64,000 bases of DNA from Gimesia sp. (GCA_002706765.1 PAJV01000049.1:62001-126000), one strand, 5' to 3'; shown: positions 53,801 through 58,777, counted from the first letter of the stretch. Notes: a model not told the origin generated them from the letters alone. Numbers and translations are program-made.

Positions 53801-56461
53801 TTTGCCGAGGGCGATACAACCCTCAATCAGGTTATCTTCCAGGGTAACAATGCTGACTTCCTGGGGGGAGCGATCGTCAGTGCCGGGGATCTGGATATTA
53901 CCGATGCCCAGTTCCTGAATAACCATGCCGGTTTCCAGGGGGGAGCCCTCTATCAGTATACAGATACTGCAACAGTAGAACGGACCACCTTCTCTGGTAA
54001 CTCTTCGGATGGACGTGCGGGAGCCGTGTATGTTGCCAGCGGTGCCAGCTTTGATGTTTCGCAGTCACTCTTCTATCTGAATGACGCGGGAAGCCGTGGC
54101 GGTGCGATCTACAACGAAGGCACAATCACTTCGACCAACGTCACCTACTCTGAAAACCATGCGGGATCTCGTGGTGGAGCGATCTTCAATACGGGGACGT
54201 TAAGCCTGTTGAACAATACATTGACCCTGAATACGGCAGATCAGAGTGGCGGGGGCATTTCGAATGATTCCGCTGTCAATGCGAGTGCAACGGTAACTTT
54301 GACAAACACCATCGTTGCCGGAAATATCGGCTTCCTTGGAAATCCTGACCTGGGTGGCGACTATGTCACATTAACCAGCTTTAATAACCTGATCGGCGAT
54401 ATCGGGGCAGCAACCGGACTGACCAATGGCGAGAATGGAAACATTATTGGTACCCTGGCAGCACCCGTTGATCCGAAACTGGGAATCCTGCTGGACAATG
54501 GTGGTCCTACCAGAACCCATTCACTGCTGTTTGGCAGCCAGGCAATTGATGCCGGCCTGAATGGATCTGCTCCTACTGTGGACCAGAGAGGCGAGGCTCG
54601 ACCTGCAGATGGAGACTTGAGTGGAACAGCAACGGTCGATATTGGTGCCATTGAACTGCAGTCTCCTCCTCCAGCACCTCTGTTTGGATCAGGCGGCGAT
54701 TCTTCGATTGCTGATGAAAATACGAATATTCAGATTTCCGTTGTGAAACAGAAAACCGCTGTTTCCAGTAATGGCCATACAGCCGCTTTGCCTGGTAATG
54801 CAGACTGGCTGCAGGAATGGGATTCATTCTGGGTTGAAGTCTGGGTTGATACTGCCAGTGGATTCGGCATCACCGATGTCCTGACCGATATAGCCTATAA
54901 TGGTGCTTACTTCACGGCAACTACCGTTGAATTTGGTTCCAACTTTACCTTCAACAGAACGGCTGTGATTGACGATGCCACCGGCGTGGTCCGCAATCTG
55001 GGAGGCAGCACATCAGCAGCGAATGTTGGTGGAACCGGTTATGCCCTGCTGGCACGTATTAAATTCGAGTCACTGGCAGGGGATCAGGTGGAAGTCGATC
55101 CTGCGGATCTGACGATTGAGCCACTGCAACTGGGACTTGATGTTCAGAATACGCAAATTGATATTTCGGGAATCGGCGAAGTCACTGTGAATGTCGGAGC
55201 ACTCCCGGAAACGGACCTGTATCCGGTGATTTATGATATCGATGATAATAATGCGATCGATTATCGTGATTTGATCTTCTTCACCTCTGCTTACAACCAG
55301 AACGTATTCAACGCGACTTCACCTTATGCGTCTGCTCTGGACTTTGATAAGAGTGGTAAGGTTGATTATCGCGACCTGATTTCTCTGGCTGGTAACTACG
55401 GCAAGAGGAAGGGGGGAAATACTCAAGTCAACTTCCCCGCTAACTTCGGTCAGAAATGGGTTGGTAATCAACTGGAAGTGGCCAGTGGTGATGACAGCGT
55501 TGATCAGGTGATCGAGGCTGCCCTTGATACCTGGGAAACGGCCCTCGGCGTTGAGGACCTGGATGTGCAGGTTATCGTGCACGATTTCGGAACTGCTCAG
55601 CTGGGATCCGGACAGTCGACAGTTTACAATGTCGATGGTATTCCAGTTGGAGGTCGCGTCGTAATTGATGATGATGCCAATGGTTTAGGCTGGCACGTTG
55701 ATGTGACCGATCTGCCTGCCGGCGGTGCCTATGACCTGTATACGGTATTATTACACGAAATTGGACACGTACTTGGATTTACACGTTACTTCAGTGGTTT
55801 TGGAAGCCTCGTGGAAGAGATTGGTGGTGAACTGGTATTTGTCGGTTCTGACTTTACCGTAAACCTGGATTCTACGGGTCTGCATGTCGAAGATCCTGCA
55901 TTCGCAGATGATCTGATGAGTGATACGCTTGATCCTGGTATCCGCAAATCAATTTCTGCCATGAACGTGCAGATGTTGCTCGAATCCTACGCCAGTGCTC
56001 AGGGAACATCCGGCAGTGGTGGTGCAGCTCCCATCTTCGGCACCAATCAGGTACCCGTTGAAGAAATAGCAGAACCTGTTTTGATTCAAAGTCAGGAAGC
56101 AGCTCAGACGTTTATGGAACAGTCTTCCATGAGCCTGGTCGCTCCCGCTGTCATCAAGTTGACTGAAGAAGAAGATACGAATGCTGGAATTCAGCAGACA
56201 GCTACTTTCGATGTCTTTCAGCCATCGGTCTTCTCAGATCAGCAGGTGGCCGACGAGATCGAACTGGATACAAGCCTGTTTGAAGACCTGTATTCCTCAT
56301 CCGAATTTGAAGACGCGTTGATGGATTCTGATACCGATGATCGTCAACTGGTCTTCGCCCATGCAGAAAATGATTCTGAATGGACTCTGGTTGATGACCT
56401 TGATGGAGAGCAGGAAGCCATGGACGATGCCTTTACCAACTGGGAAGGCCCTCTGCTTTAA
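38876..56461 (+). CDS. Giant mosaic surface protein with two zinc-peptidase motifs (LEPR-XLL family)
   Basis: About 5861 residues. I start at the ATG at 38876 because GGGAG lies seven bases before it; a TTG at 38774 and an ATG at 38840 are in frame but lack such a site. There is no classical signal peptide; instead residues 1-60 are basic and lead to LEDRTLLTS, the planctomycete LEPR-XLL-like motif, which is linked to large exported proteins. Order by nucleotide: beta-helix 39054-40010; seven-repeat block 40034-42368; beta-helix 42370-44400; FCCH-like unit about 44600-44860; Ig-like array 45100-46850; choice-of-anchor/beta-helix modules at about 46880, 47974 and 49950; peptidase plus PPC inserted at about 50800-51815; three Calx-beta domains 52420-53465; a fourth module 53466-54660; cohesin-like plus dockerin 54670-55420; second zincin 55430-56010; acidic tail. 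Probably a secreted or surface-bound adhesin/protease. Confidence 0.9.
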   Translation: MLLTSWVESMRVAFEKSRKATLNPRRRLQLRSVPSSVRQKVQRRIAIEQLEDRTLLTSLIINQITAGLGMTIDNSVLDPDADGVSNYESIIFEDLTIDASSGASVSIDLDNLTFNDPFSILFDNVSVNAAAGTGIDIELSNLLVDTIAIDSSTITGGIGNAFNVDLTNVILNEFNIVDSTLTGQSGAGMTVAMSNSTIEETSIRRSSIDGVSIDVTNGSTLRHTTLADNTIAGSSGNDGVSVNIVDSIAEELRLTNNNSIEGVSISVDDTAAGGAALLTELFIHSNIITGNTTGAGISLDLTNVDQFVSITGNSITSNSGHGIVFDQTDGDLSGDVSDNIIANNTGHGIFFTPSTTNPTPTDAAPGVPAYDGVPGSTDKIDFAAPRNEVQLISFAGIPTGGDFTISYTGGNGVTQTTAGILATATASQVKAAMVAAFGEIGVGDILVNGNFQDGYEIEFVNAAGGVNINPLTVDVSGFNSTPAGVTITQNTSGNQNEIQHLEVTGTPSFGYFTLNFLGQSLDLSYTELNATDLTTRLNQLANIYIDPTGSNPFTGSPVVVTAVAGGFDIEFTGTMHDLNVPPVSIDAVGLNLFVNVELGPVGPNPNKPAPQILTFVSIDETGTSTLEIPTSGTFTLNYQGETTGLITIDPDPLITAANIEAALEALTSATSKTGVEGDFFVTGDFANGFVVDYNEYQHLSMLGANNPTFGTWELTFLGVTQQFSYTVAIPTTGNAATIAAALNSIANTQGYGGSPVNVTPSGNGYDIIFSDSGSLANVDVPQVSINADALKFNVVISNTVQGDGDTNEEQTLDFENAQGAFPFNIAANGSLTNNPAGAAFTITFQGETTQGITISSNPTTMAANIDAALEALAISTGPNDFLVTGNYTNGFVIEFQGDLAELNIPLLVANVFDLDIVPSTQVGDFDLTTINPILGDVTPLTTDVQNIVTGNTQEGIGFNEIQHVDIPNPAGGGTYTLDFGASTNGPVILDYDATTAEIQAALESLDTIGVGNVRVTGGGFNVTGGFDVEFIGDFRAVSPGNLITIDDSGILIVVPTVTTVSEGTTINEVQEINVNGTPTAGDFTLTFDGAITGPIAYNADAAAILAALVALPNLNAGDVMVRGDALTGFEIEYTGILATINTPQVLVDGTNLTGALLTVKTTTVGGYLRGIRGNTITGNTGAGIEIDLEMYTSFYGDISGNTISSNNAVGINLVAADPTSLWSVDFSLNVDGNTMDDNSGAGVAVAMQDTATGDVSITGNTITSSNNDNNASTPYAGDAIYIDLFGTDVSFEAFNQLRDLTIDGNYLGTDAANTAGQGNAGHGVGIHIEESTIIDRTQISHNVIANNIGDGVNFHREDDARVGRDIVDPIVGEERAVLIYENIITTNSDGIEILAQNGNLTTSDFEIKDNTISTNSRDGIFLHAEADATMLVDIINNQLTLNGFNGIESTTRSTSYDGTDRRDVAGTWVQNNISNNSRHGVLITGRLGNRDMLFIGLDGVDPVTGADRGNLIEANGRDGIQISALLDPVDGRVKIANNSILANSTGGIDLSGGSYTFAGSGLFSSIDNNLIAFNDGKGIDINSNGQTSFIRGNTITENTSDGLEILSANIITVTEDGVTRTIPRFDAVTSVTAIGNFIDNNGGRGVDLQTEERANSDVIFGDGTEAGANHIVSNGLEGFYVVTTASRGQDQDADSTDALDATGNVTTSDADMVLQIDRNYIQDNGVSSNFTTTGLILRIGTMASQYDYWGQTPGSRVSVGAEGSGDEANGRSNVSVTNNEFEGNYGEDFYVESFTSTVDPPITQDNWDSGATPAFRVLSPYRRDPLAKLNLVFEENTGNGINVVNLGAYYDTDEPEFKSRVANGTAPPNPDGPFPTTSSDRRRNAQRVASRTNLNPSSGPNLGPLTGGVLDARIDFPGEPIIVTTDAPHNLISGVTVEITGAYTDEVGFYNNSLSALNGVFTITVVSTTSFVLNSTEGVDLGDYLFGGTWSVSNINNGPIRRDSFLYDGMGVSTFRIAQGFDGVNGSTFGSGGFQEGDSFFDEIRYASPVPGELSYNWDIWTPDEDTFLKPETFTFLTADISVAATDPTDDTNVGDFIISFTEDVAGVDINDFTLFRNNIDITSQLTSGMLTQMDLRTFRLNIDSILGAEGDGEYELRLVNNNTISDAKYIDPFSPISGNTPSNYLMFGDVERFTIDTYAPTVEIENVSPDPRSAAVGELIVNFSEDVTGVDLSDFVLTRDGVNVTGVVGGNLSSTPATLTQVTGSQFVLDLSKVTSLSGTYTLSINTAASSSIIDSAGNALTATGSETWVNDTLSPTGSFQSVSDGDVDSVDFTFQEAVTGVDVSDFELYRNGTLVTGGVLSVDGSPGDLNYTVNLDSALTGLNGVYTLVFLSGESEVTDASGNTAASSTDAKWNNGTDFTAPTAGIQDVSPDGSALDAGTTDIEVLINFSEPVTGLFDDDGSVPVSFYTNFELIFDDGSGPQTIDIPVGSLTGSGSFYTLNLSSLIPTYGDGLYTLNLLGNTGTIEDLAGNVFKAGATDTWRIGDPVLGASIEDIPPTILTNAGQVSISFDDGINPVNVSGVTVNDFRLMLNGQAIDLVAAGVTLTPGVGPASSYSLDLTYVTQVAGTYELTLVAAGSGITGGGNPLLANVSHSWVNSSTIDLTGGTPVFSDGVDTTAGDGIVGDGTSGTETLRAAIQEANALLGSNVIELAAGTYFLGIGGIDEDQSATGDLDIRDNLTIRGQGVGVTIIDGAELDRIFQIFAGVTLNLENLTIQNGKLTGSDDGAGIRNSGTTTLTNVEVTGNVAEDSAGGINNTGLIVIVDSTISNNTAGGGGGGLRNTGTMQISRSTISGNTTARDGGALFNAGIGTVTVSNSTFSGNSSDRSGGAIRNTATLNATNNTMTLNDAGTTGGAVSNSGTAVIQNNLIIGNTATTNPELDGNYSSLGGNLTGLVGSATGFGAGDIIDVADPTPVLDFNLADNGGPTLTHALLLGSIAIDSGININTAAQEQRGSSRILGTNVDIGAVEFGTFFVNSTEDTVDINPGDGIVADANGNITLRAAIMEANALAGDSVIILGAGVYDLTLLGSDENSSLTGDLDITDTTGSLTILGAGSGQTIINAASLTDERDRVFDIFSGADLTLQGVKITGGNVIGGSGGGIRNVGTLTLVNSLVDGNAAEIDGGGILNGQLGLQGTLILTNSDVTNNSAVDGGGIFNNDQSVISIVDSEISGNIASSDGGGIFNDLQATVDILRSSVSGNTSTEDGGGIYNNDLASMTITDSKVNNNTADQGGGIFNEEAASLTIVRTTVSGNTATQDGGGIYNDEGEVSLNQVSVLLNTAAFDGGGLYNASAGEVTITGGMFDDNSADRDGGAIANFGVSLSLNGTIIRDSEAVRNGGGLFNDQEEGAVTLFNTSFINNEAVSGGAIYNQELGVINLDLSDLLNNTASLNGGGIFNTAEATVNVERTTVDGNLAQSGAGIFNEDIAQLNLVNSTVSNNVATNNGGGLYNNSLVLANIVNATISGNEALNGAGIYNSDEGTMEITNATVFGNAATTGGGIFNDTDGFVSVANTIIAGNSATSPGPDVTGAFHSRGNNLIGVQGVSTGFTNNVQADQVGTFGTPVSAGLGALQDNGGATFTHELLGGSLARDAGNNFYAPTDDQRGFARLFDGDGNGSLVVDIGAFESGYIVTSFADSVDAVPGDGVSVDAQGRSTLRAAIIEANARVGADTILLGTGTYTLSLFGLGENGSLLGDLDITDDLTIIGAGSDRTFIDADFLDRIFHIFANINVSIRGVTLVNGNVTRVEDGGAILNFGNLTLEDVTIENSLANRGGALFNNGIVTMTDSWFHTNTAIADGGAIYNSDAGTATISLTTIEGNNAENGGGIFNSTGGTLEIIDTTIDNNTATVAGGGVFTSNEAAVGNGEGNASSSTGAQYQGEVVVVEEYVEHAIPKYENDGQEAALLSEAPPFPVGDTFNLSSLPGASHTIYLDFDGHTTTGTQWNTAFGTIVTPAYDTDGNVGSFSLAEIEVIQRTWLRVAEDFAPFNINVTTAAPPVSDLIRTDASDSRWGIRVVIGENTWYNLAGGVAYVGSFNDNLDTPTYVFNTSLIGVAEAVSHEVGHTLGLVHDGTSTEEYYAGHGGGPTGWAPIMGVGYNQDLVQWSSGEYADADNNEDDLNIITTQNGFGYRLDDHGNSTGTASNVTGGMASGIVERNTDVDYFQFTTTGGNVTIDPFFESPNLDILAILYDSSGAQIQTSNPTGALNASFTGLAAGTYFVSIEGTGEGSVSGTGYSDYGSLGQYTVMVTGQPPTVDGVGNVTISNSTISNNFAGTRGGGLLNEATIDISNVTFSGNEAGKEGGAIHNTGDMTVNNTTIYDNFTEGTGGGIYSVADTASVSIRNTIVAGNNALVGGFDLAGTITSLGHNLIGTGTSATGVIDGFNGDIVGTNAQRIDPALSILQDNGGPTQTHALLAGSRAIDAGDNTDGVSIDQRGATRPTDTTSDIGAFEIVTPTISISDVSQLETNSGTTVFQIVVSLSNANVDEVTVDYETSNGTATAGVDYAFTTGRVTFSPGETTQIIEVVVNGDTTVEDHETFFVNLFNSAGAIIGNAQSIGTIQNDEANLTISDAFVEEGPQGVNTNMNFTVSLSNPLTEIVEVDVASLISGAGLNFADANDFIASTQTITFNPGETTKTVSVQIIGDSVIENDEIFDVTLSNVQVGGSITVNETDMLAEGEIRNDDKALLSISDVTLTEDYDGGPTTTFTFTVSLSQGSSDIVEFDIETLDGPLVGGATLADGDYDYKQLHVTFASGQLSETFSVTVNNDMVNEGVETFYVELSNALNANILDGVGVGTIVDNGIVVDTLDDVVDAGDTVTSLREAINQANANPGIDNIILLPGTYDMDIAGTNENNNASGDFDILDELNIFGQGSGTTIIDADNLDRIFHTGGGVSLSLSNMSLINGDADDGGAIFAEGDTTLNQVIFQGNNADFLGGAIVSAGDLDITDAQFLNNHAGFQGGALYQYTDTATVERTTFSGNSSDGRAGAVYVASGASFDVSQSLFYLNDAGSRGGAIYNEGTITSTNVTYSENHAGSRGGAIFNTGTLSLLNNTLTLNTADQSGGGISNDSAVNASATVTLTNTIVAGNIGFLGNPDLGGDYVTLTSFNNLIGDIGAATGLTNGENGNIIGTLAAPVDPKLGILLDNGGPTRTHSLLFGSQAIDAGLNGSAPTVDQRGEARPADGDLSGTATVDIGAIELQSPPPAPLFGSGGDSSIADENTNIQISVVKQKTAVSSNGHTAALPGNADWLQEWDSFWVEVWVDTASGFGITDVLTDIAYNGAYFTATTVEFGSNFTFNRTAVIDDATGVVRNLGGSTSAANVGGTGYALLARIKFESLAGDQVEVDPADLTIEPLQLGLDVQNTQIDISGIGEVTVNVGALPETDLYPVIYDIDDNNAIDYRDLIFFTSAYNQNVFNATSPYASALDFDKSGKVDYRDLISLAGNYGKRKGGNTQVNFPANFGQKWVGNQLEVASGDDSVDQVIEAALDTWETALGVEDLDVQVIVHDFGTAQLGSGQSTVYNVDGIPVGGRVVIDDDANGLGWHVDVTDLPAGGAYDLYTVLLHEIGHVLGFTRYFSGFGSLVEEIGGELVFVGSDFTVNLDSTGLHVEDPAFADDLMSDTLDPGIRKSISAMNVQMLLESYASAQGTSGSGGAAPIFGTNQVPVEEIAEPVLIQSQEAAQTFMEQSSMSLVAPAVIKLTEEEDTNAGIQQTATFDVFQPSVFSDQQVADEIELDTSLFEDLYSSSEFEDALMDSDTDDRQLVFAHAENDSEWTLVDDLDGEQEAMDDAFTNWEGPLL
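40034..42368 (+). repeat. Seven ~110-residue repeats inside the giant protein
   Basis: Units begin at 40034, 40361, 40706, 40958, 41297, 41750 and 42074. Each has the pattern [N/E]E[I/V]Q-hydrophobic, then xFTLxFxG, a spacer with xxIxAALxxL, VxVTGx and a closing IEFxG. The fourth-to-fifth units are the least regular and the third is shorter. This repeat is common in large planctomycete proteins and likely forms beta-sandwich units. It interrupts a beta-helix: the coil-like NIVTGNTQEG before unit 6 and the return to RGNTITGNTGAG after unit 7 are helix coils. Sampled GC is lower than in the flanks (22 G+C of 60 at 41341-41400; 34 of 60 at 39421-39480). Confidence 0.75.
45100..46850 (+). repeat. 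Array of five Ig-like units in the giant protein
   Basis: Five related units of about 110-130 residues. Each opens with a segment like VEIENVSPDPRSAAVGEL or ISVAATDPTDDTNVGDF and continues [I/V]xFSEDVTGVDxxDFxLxRxG and a closing strand GTYTLSxxxxxSxIxDxxGN. This is the bacterial Ig-like (SwmB/Big) pattern that acts as a stalk or spacer in adhesins. Copies are diverged, so the array is old. Confidence 0.7.
48500..48930 (+). repeat. 81-bp tandem repeats coding beta-helix coils
   Basis: GGTGGTATC-like blocks recur at 48521, 48602, 48683, 48761 and 48842: spacing 81, 81, 78 and 81 bases, that is 27 residues per turn. The coded coil is xDGGGIFNNxxxxLxIxxSxVxxNTA. This is the regular part of the second choice-of-anchor module. 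Confidence 0.85.
50804..51815 (+). other. Metzincin peptidase plus PPC domain embedded in a beta-helix module
   Basis: The segment from GDTFNLSSLPG to TVMVTGQ contains a complete metzincin zinc site HEVGHTLGLVHD (first His at residue 4121 from the 38876 start), followed by APIMGVGYN, which fits the Met-turn, then a pre-peptidase C-terminal (PPC) beta-sandwich (DVDYFQFTTTGGNVT ... LAAGTYFVSIEG). Before it are coils of choice-of-anchor module 3 and right after it (NVTISNSTISNNFAGTRGGG) the coils resume. All metzincin ligands are present, so activity is likely. Confidence 0.8.
52420..53465 (+). repeat. Three Calx-beta domains in the giant protein
   Basis: Three consecutive units of about 110-120 residues begin ISISDVSQLET, LTISDAFVEEG and LSISDVTLTED, and each contains a middle strand like VTFSPGETTQIIEVVV and a closing segment such as DTTVEDHETFFVNLFN. 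This is the Calx-beta pattern, which usually binds calcium and is common in surface proteins. Confidence 0.85.
54670..56010 (+). other. Cohesin-like region, dockerin pair and second zincin in the giant protein
   Basis: About 54700-55200 reads as a beta-rich cohesin-like unit. Two dockerin type I calcium loops follow at residues 5454 (DIDDNNAIDYRDL) and 5489 (DFDKSGKVDYRDL), 35 residues apart. About 55430-56010 is a second metalloprotease-like domain with HEIGHVLGF (first His at residue 5627). At the eleventh position of the motif there is Arg, not the third metzincin His/Asp, so the third zinc ligand must come from elsewhere, possibly the later STGLHVEDPAFADDLMS segment, or the site is weak. 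Confidence 0.7.
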
Positions 56462-56497
56462 ACTTCGATCCAATCGTGCTGAATGGAATTAGATTGA

Positions 56498-56540
56498 ACC
56501 CTCTGAAGATGACCATCATCTTGAGAGGGTCTTTCTTTTG
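56498..56540 (+). terminator. Terminator of the giant gene
   Basis: ACCCTCT (56498-56504) pairs with AGAGGGT (56524-56530), and inside it AAGATGA pairs with TCATCTT around a CCA loop, with one G-G mismatch. CTTTCTTTT follows. It lies 37 bases after the stop codon. Confidence 0.85.
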
Positions 56541-56589
56541 AGTGTTCTTGAACGCATCGCTTTTAATCAGAGTGTCTCTCAAGCTATTG

Positions 56590-56643
56590 TACCCGGTTCC
56601 AATAATCCGGGGAGACGTTCCAGTAAAACGGGACACAGTCTAA
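56590..56643. repeat. Dispersed intergenic repeat, copy A
   Basis: About 54 bp that match copy B at 60701-60753: both begin TACCCGGTTC, differ over the next 12 or so bases, and share agacg-tccagtaaaacggg-cacagtctaa with three substitutions and one single-base gap. Both lie in 3' spacers after a gene. In this copy CCCGG and CCGGG could pair. Confidence 0.65.
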
Positions 56644-56763
56644 AATGCTCACGATTCTTTCATCCTGCGCAGTCGGTCGGTAAGATAGGATCTGAGGATT
56701 GCCCCGCCGGCAAATCGATTTCATAGACATTTCGCACGGTCTGCTTCATGAGGAGAGTTCATT

Positions 56764-57549
56764 TTGTATTGTTTTCATTTCATCTTCAGTCGATGGCTGC
56801 TGATCTGTTGTCTGGCTGGCATGCTGGCTCCTGCCGCTGCCGCCGCGGAATGGGGGACATTGACGGGGCAGTTTATCTACACCGGTCAGGCCCCTCAGCC
56901 TGAGAAACTGGATATCAGTCGTGATGAAGCCATCTGCGGTAAATTCAGCGATCTGATCGTCGAGCAGAGCCTGCTCACGGGGAAAAACGGGGGATTGCAG
57001 AATGTCTTCATCTACCTGCGAGAGTCGAGCCTGGAAGATTCTCAGATTCATCCGGAGTATCTAAAACTTCCGGAAACCGTCACCATTCAGAATAAAGGTT
57101 GTATCTTTCAGCCGCATGTGGCTGGGCTCTGGGTGAACCGACAGAAACTGCTGGCGGAAAACAAGGACTTGTGTGCGCACGGATTTCAGGTCAAAGCTTA
57201 CAGGAACACCAGCCTGAACCAGGTTTTGCCACCCGGTGAAAAAATGACCCACGAGTTTGAGTATGGAGAAAAACTGCCTTTGCGGATGAGTTGCAGTATT
57301 CATCCCTGGCAGGAAGGCTGGCTGGTTGCATTGAACCATCCCTATTTCGCCACCTCAGATGAAACGGGGCGATTCAAGATTGAAAACCTCCCGGTGGGCG
57401 CCTGGGAATTTCAACTCTGGCAGGAGAAAGCAGGTTACCTGGCAGCCAGGCCGGAGTGGAAACGGGGACGGATCAAACTGAAAATCAGACCCGGCGAAAA
57501 TGACCTGGGAGTGATCAAGGTGTCTCCTTCCGTGTTTGCAGATAAATAA
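56764..57549 (+). CDS. Exported cupredoxin-like protein
   Basis: 261 residues starting at TTG 56764, with GAGGAG at a normal distance upstream. Signal peptide at about 1-27. The body follows the methylamine-utilisation/cupredoxin-like pattern of planctomycete exported proteins: NKGCIFQPHVAGLWV (His118), then MSCSIHPWQEGWL (Cys177, His180) and HPYFATSDETGRFKIENLPVG, which opens a carboxypeptidase-regulatory-like beta-sandwich at the end. In the usual site the CxxHPWM segment supplies Met as the axial copper ligand; here it is Gln (183). Copper binding is therefore likely but of altered geometry. It starts a short two-gene unit with the phosphatase-family gene. Confidence 0.75.
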   Translation: MYCFHFIFSRWLLICCLAGMLAPAAAAAEWGTLTGQFIYTGQAPQPEKLDISRDEAICGKFSDLIVEQSLLTGKNGGLQNVFIYLRESSLEDSQIHPEYLKLPETVTIQNKGCIFQPHVAGLWVNRQKLLAENKDLCAHGFQVKAYRNTSLNQVLPPGEKMTHEFEYGEKLPLRMSCSIHPWQEGWLVALNHPYFATSDETGRFKIENLPVGAWEFQLWQEKAGYLAARPEWKRGRIKLKIRPGENDLGVIKVSPSVFADK

Positions 57550-57563
57550 CGCAGATAAATAAC
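57538..57563 (+). repeat. 13-bp direct duplication across the stop codon
   Basis: GCAGATAAATAAC occurs twice in tandem (57538-57550 and 57551-57563). The first copy contains the last codons and the TAA stop of the cupredoxin-like gene; the second repeats them after the stop. It looks like a recent slippage event without effect on the protein. Confidence 0.85.
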
Positions 57564-57575
57564 AGCGAATTGAAT

Positions 57576-58307
57576 ATGCGACTATTAAGCTACAATATTC
57601 ACAAAGGCATCGGTGGCAGGGATCGTCGCTATCAGCTGGAACGCGTCATTGGGGTGATTGAACAGGAAAACCCTGACATCATCTGTCTGCATGAAGTGGA
57701 CCGGAATGTCAAACGCTCGCGTTTCAATAATCAGCCAAAGATCTTTGCAGATTATTTCAACATGCAGGAGTCGCTGTATCAGCTGAATGTCAAGCTGAAA
57801 ACGGGGGGCTACGGGAATCTGATTTTATCTCGCTGGAGCTTTTTGTCTCAGCATCAGATTTCATTAACGAATAAATGGCGTAAAGCCCGCGGTGCGCAGA
57901 TTGTGACGATTGATTCGCCGGAAGGTGCATTTCAACTGGTCAACTTCCATCTGGGACTGGCTGAAAAGGAGCGACACTGGCAGATCAATTACCTGTTGAC
58001 ACATCGCCTGTTTGAGGAGGGGAATGGATATCCCACCGTAATTGTGGGTGATACGAATGACTGGCGCAATACGCTGGCGAAAGGAAAGTTTTCCGAGCAT
58101 GAATTTCAGGAAGTGACCCAGCCGCCTTCGAAGTATCGCTCGTTTCCAGCTTACATGCCTGTGGGGACTCTGGACAAGGCATTCGTTCGGGGGGCAATCA
58201 CTATCAAGCATGCAAGGGTCGCAAAGTCAAAACTGGCGCGGGAAGCTTCGGATCATTTACCGCTGGTGATTGATTTTCATTTGAATACACCTGATAAAAA
58301 ATCATAA
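57576..58307 (+). CDS. Endonuclease/exonuclease/phosphatase family protein
   Basis: 243 residues starting at the ATG at 57576 (a TTG two codons earlier is in frame). The EEP fold is shown by the opening RLLSYNIHKGIGGRD, CLHEVDRN with the metal Glu, NFHLGLAEKERHWQ with the catalytic His, VIVGDTNDWRN with the Asp/Asn pair, and ASDHLPLVIDF at the end with Asp/His. Substrates in this family range from DNA to phospho-sugars and lipids; this one has no extra domain and no signal peptide. It follows the cupredoxin-like gene by 26 bases and ends in a strong hairpin. Confidence 0.9.
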   Translation: MRLLSYNIHKGIGGRDRRYQLERVIGVIEQENPDIICLHEVDRNVKRSRFNNQPKIFADYFNMQESLYQLNVKLKTGGYGNLILSRWSFLSQHQISLTNKWRKARGAQIVTIDSPEGAFQLVNFHLGLAEKERHWQINYLLTHRLFEEGNGYPTVIVGDTNDWRNTLAKGKFSEHEFQEVTQPPSKYRSFPAYMPVGTLDKAFVRGAITIKHARVAKSKLAREASDHLPLVIDFHLNTPDKKS

Positions 58308-58337
58308 AAAAAGGCAGGACATCGATATGTCCTGCCT
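58305..58337. terminator. Bidirectional terminator
   Basis: A perfect 11-bp stem, AGGCAGGACAT (58312-58322) with ATGTCCTGCCT (58327-58337) and a CGAT loop. An A-run precedes it, so on the minus strand a T-run follows the stem. It stands between the convergent phosphatase-family gene and the CxxCH protein gene. Confidence 0.85.
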
Positions 58338-58393
58338 GTATCTCTGGTTGACATGTTCGAACACATCACGCTGAATGTGCCGACTCAGTTCAA

Positions 58394-58765
58394 CTATTCC
58401 GTTTTCGATGATGGTGGGATTTCATCTGCTTTGATGAAATCACCATAAGTTTTGCCTTCCACCGGGCTAGGCATCTTTTCTGCATCTTTGAGTGCTTTTA
58501 CAATAACATCTTTATCGGTCTGTTTGCGTTTGCCGAGTCCTTTGAAGACGGCTTCTGCGTAGTCGTTCTTTTCTTTCTTGGTTTTTCCAGGATGACAGAC
58601 ACCGCATTTTTTCGCGATCAGCATTTTGGAATCAGGATAAGTTTCAGCCCAGATATTCTTAAAGTTAGGACGAGCCTCAACTTTACTTTCTGCACAGAAC
58701 AGCGAGAGTCCTGCAATTGCCAGACCAAACAGTAAAGCTGTTTTCACATTCATCAGTTTCCGCAT
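58394..58765 (-). CDS. Small exported CxxCH protein (cytochrome c-like)
   Basis: 123 residues from the ATG at 58765, which has GAGGAA at a good distance; an ATG four codons upstream overlaps that site. Signal peptide at about 2-30 (ALLFGLAIAGLSLFCAESKVEA). The mature part has one haem-type motif CGVCH (58592-58606) followed by a Lys-rich helical segment GKTKKEKNDYAEAVFKGLGKRK. It has the size of a monohaem cytochrome c, but the axial Met/His ligand is not obvious, and the C-terminal part is short and charged. It is a single-gene unit. An electron carrier for periplasmic oxidoreductases such as those elsewhere in this window is a guess. Confidence 0.75.
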   Translation of the reverse strand: MRKLMNVKTALLFGLAIAGLSLFCAESKVEARPNFKNIWAETYPDSKMLIAKKCGVCHPGKTKKEKNDYAEAVFKGLGKRKQTDKDVIVKALKDAEKMPSPVEGKTYGDFIKADEIPPSSKTE

Positions 58766-58777
58766 AAAATTCCTCAT

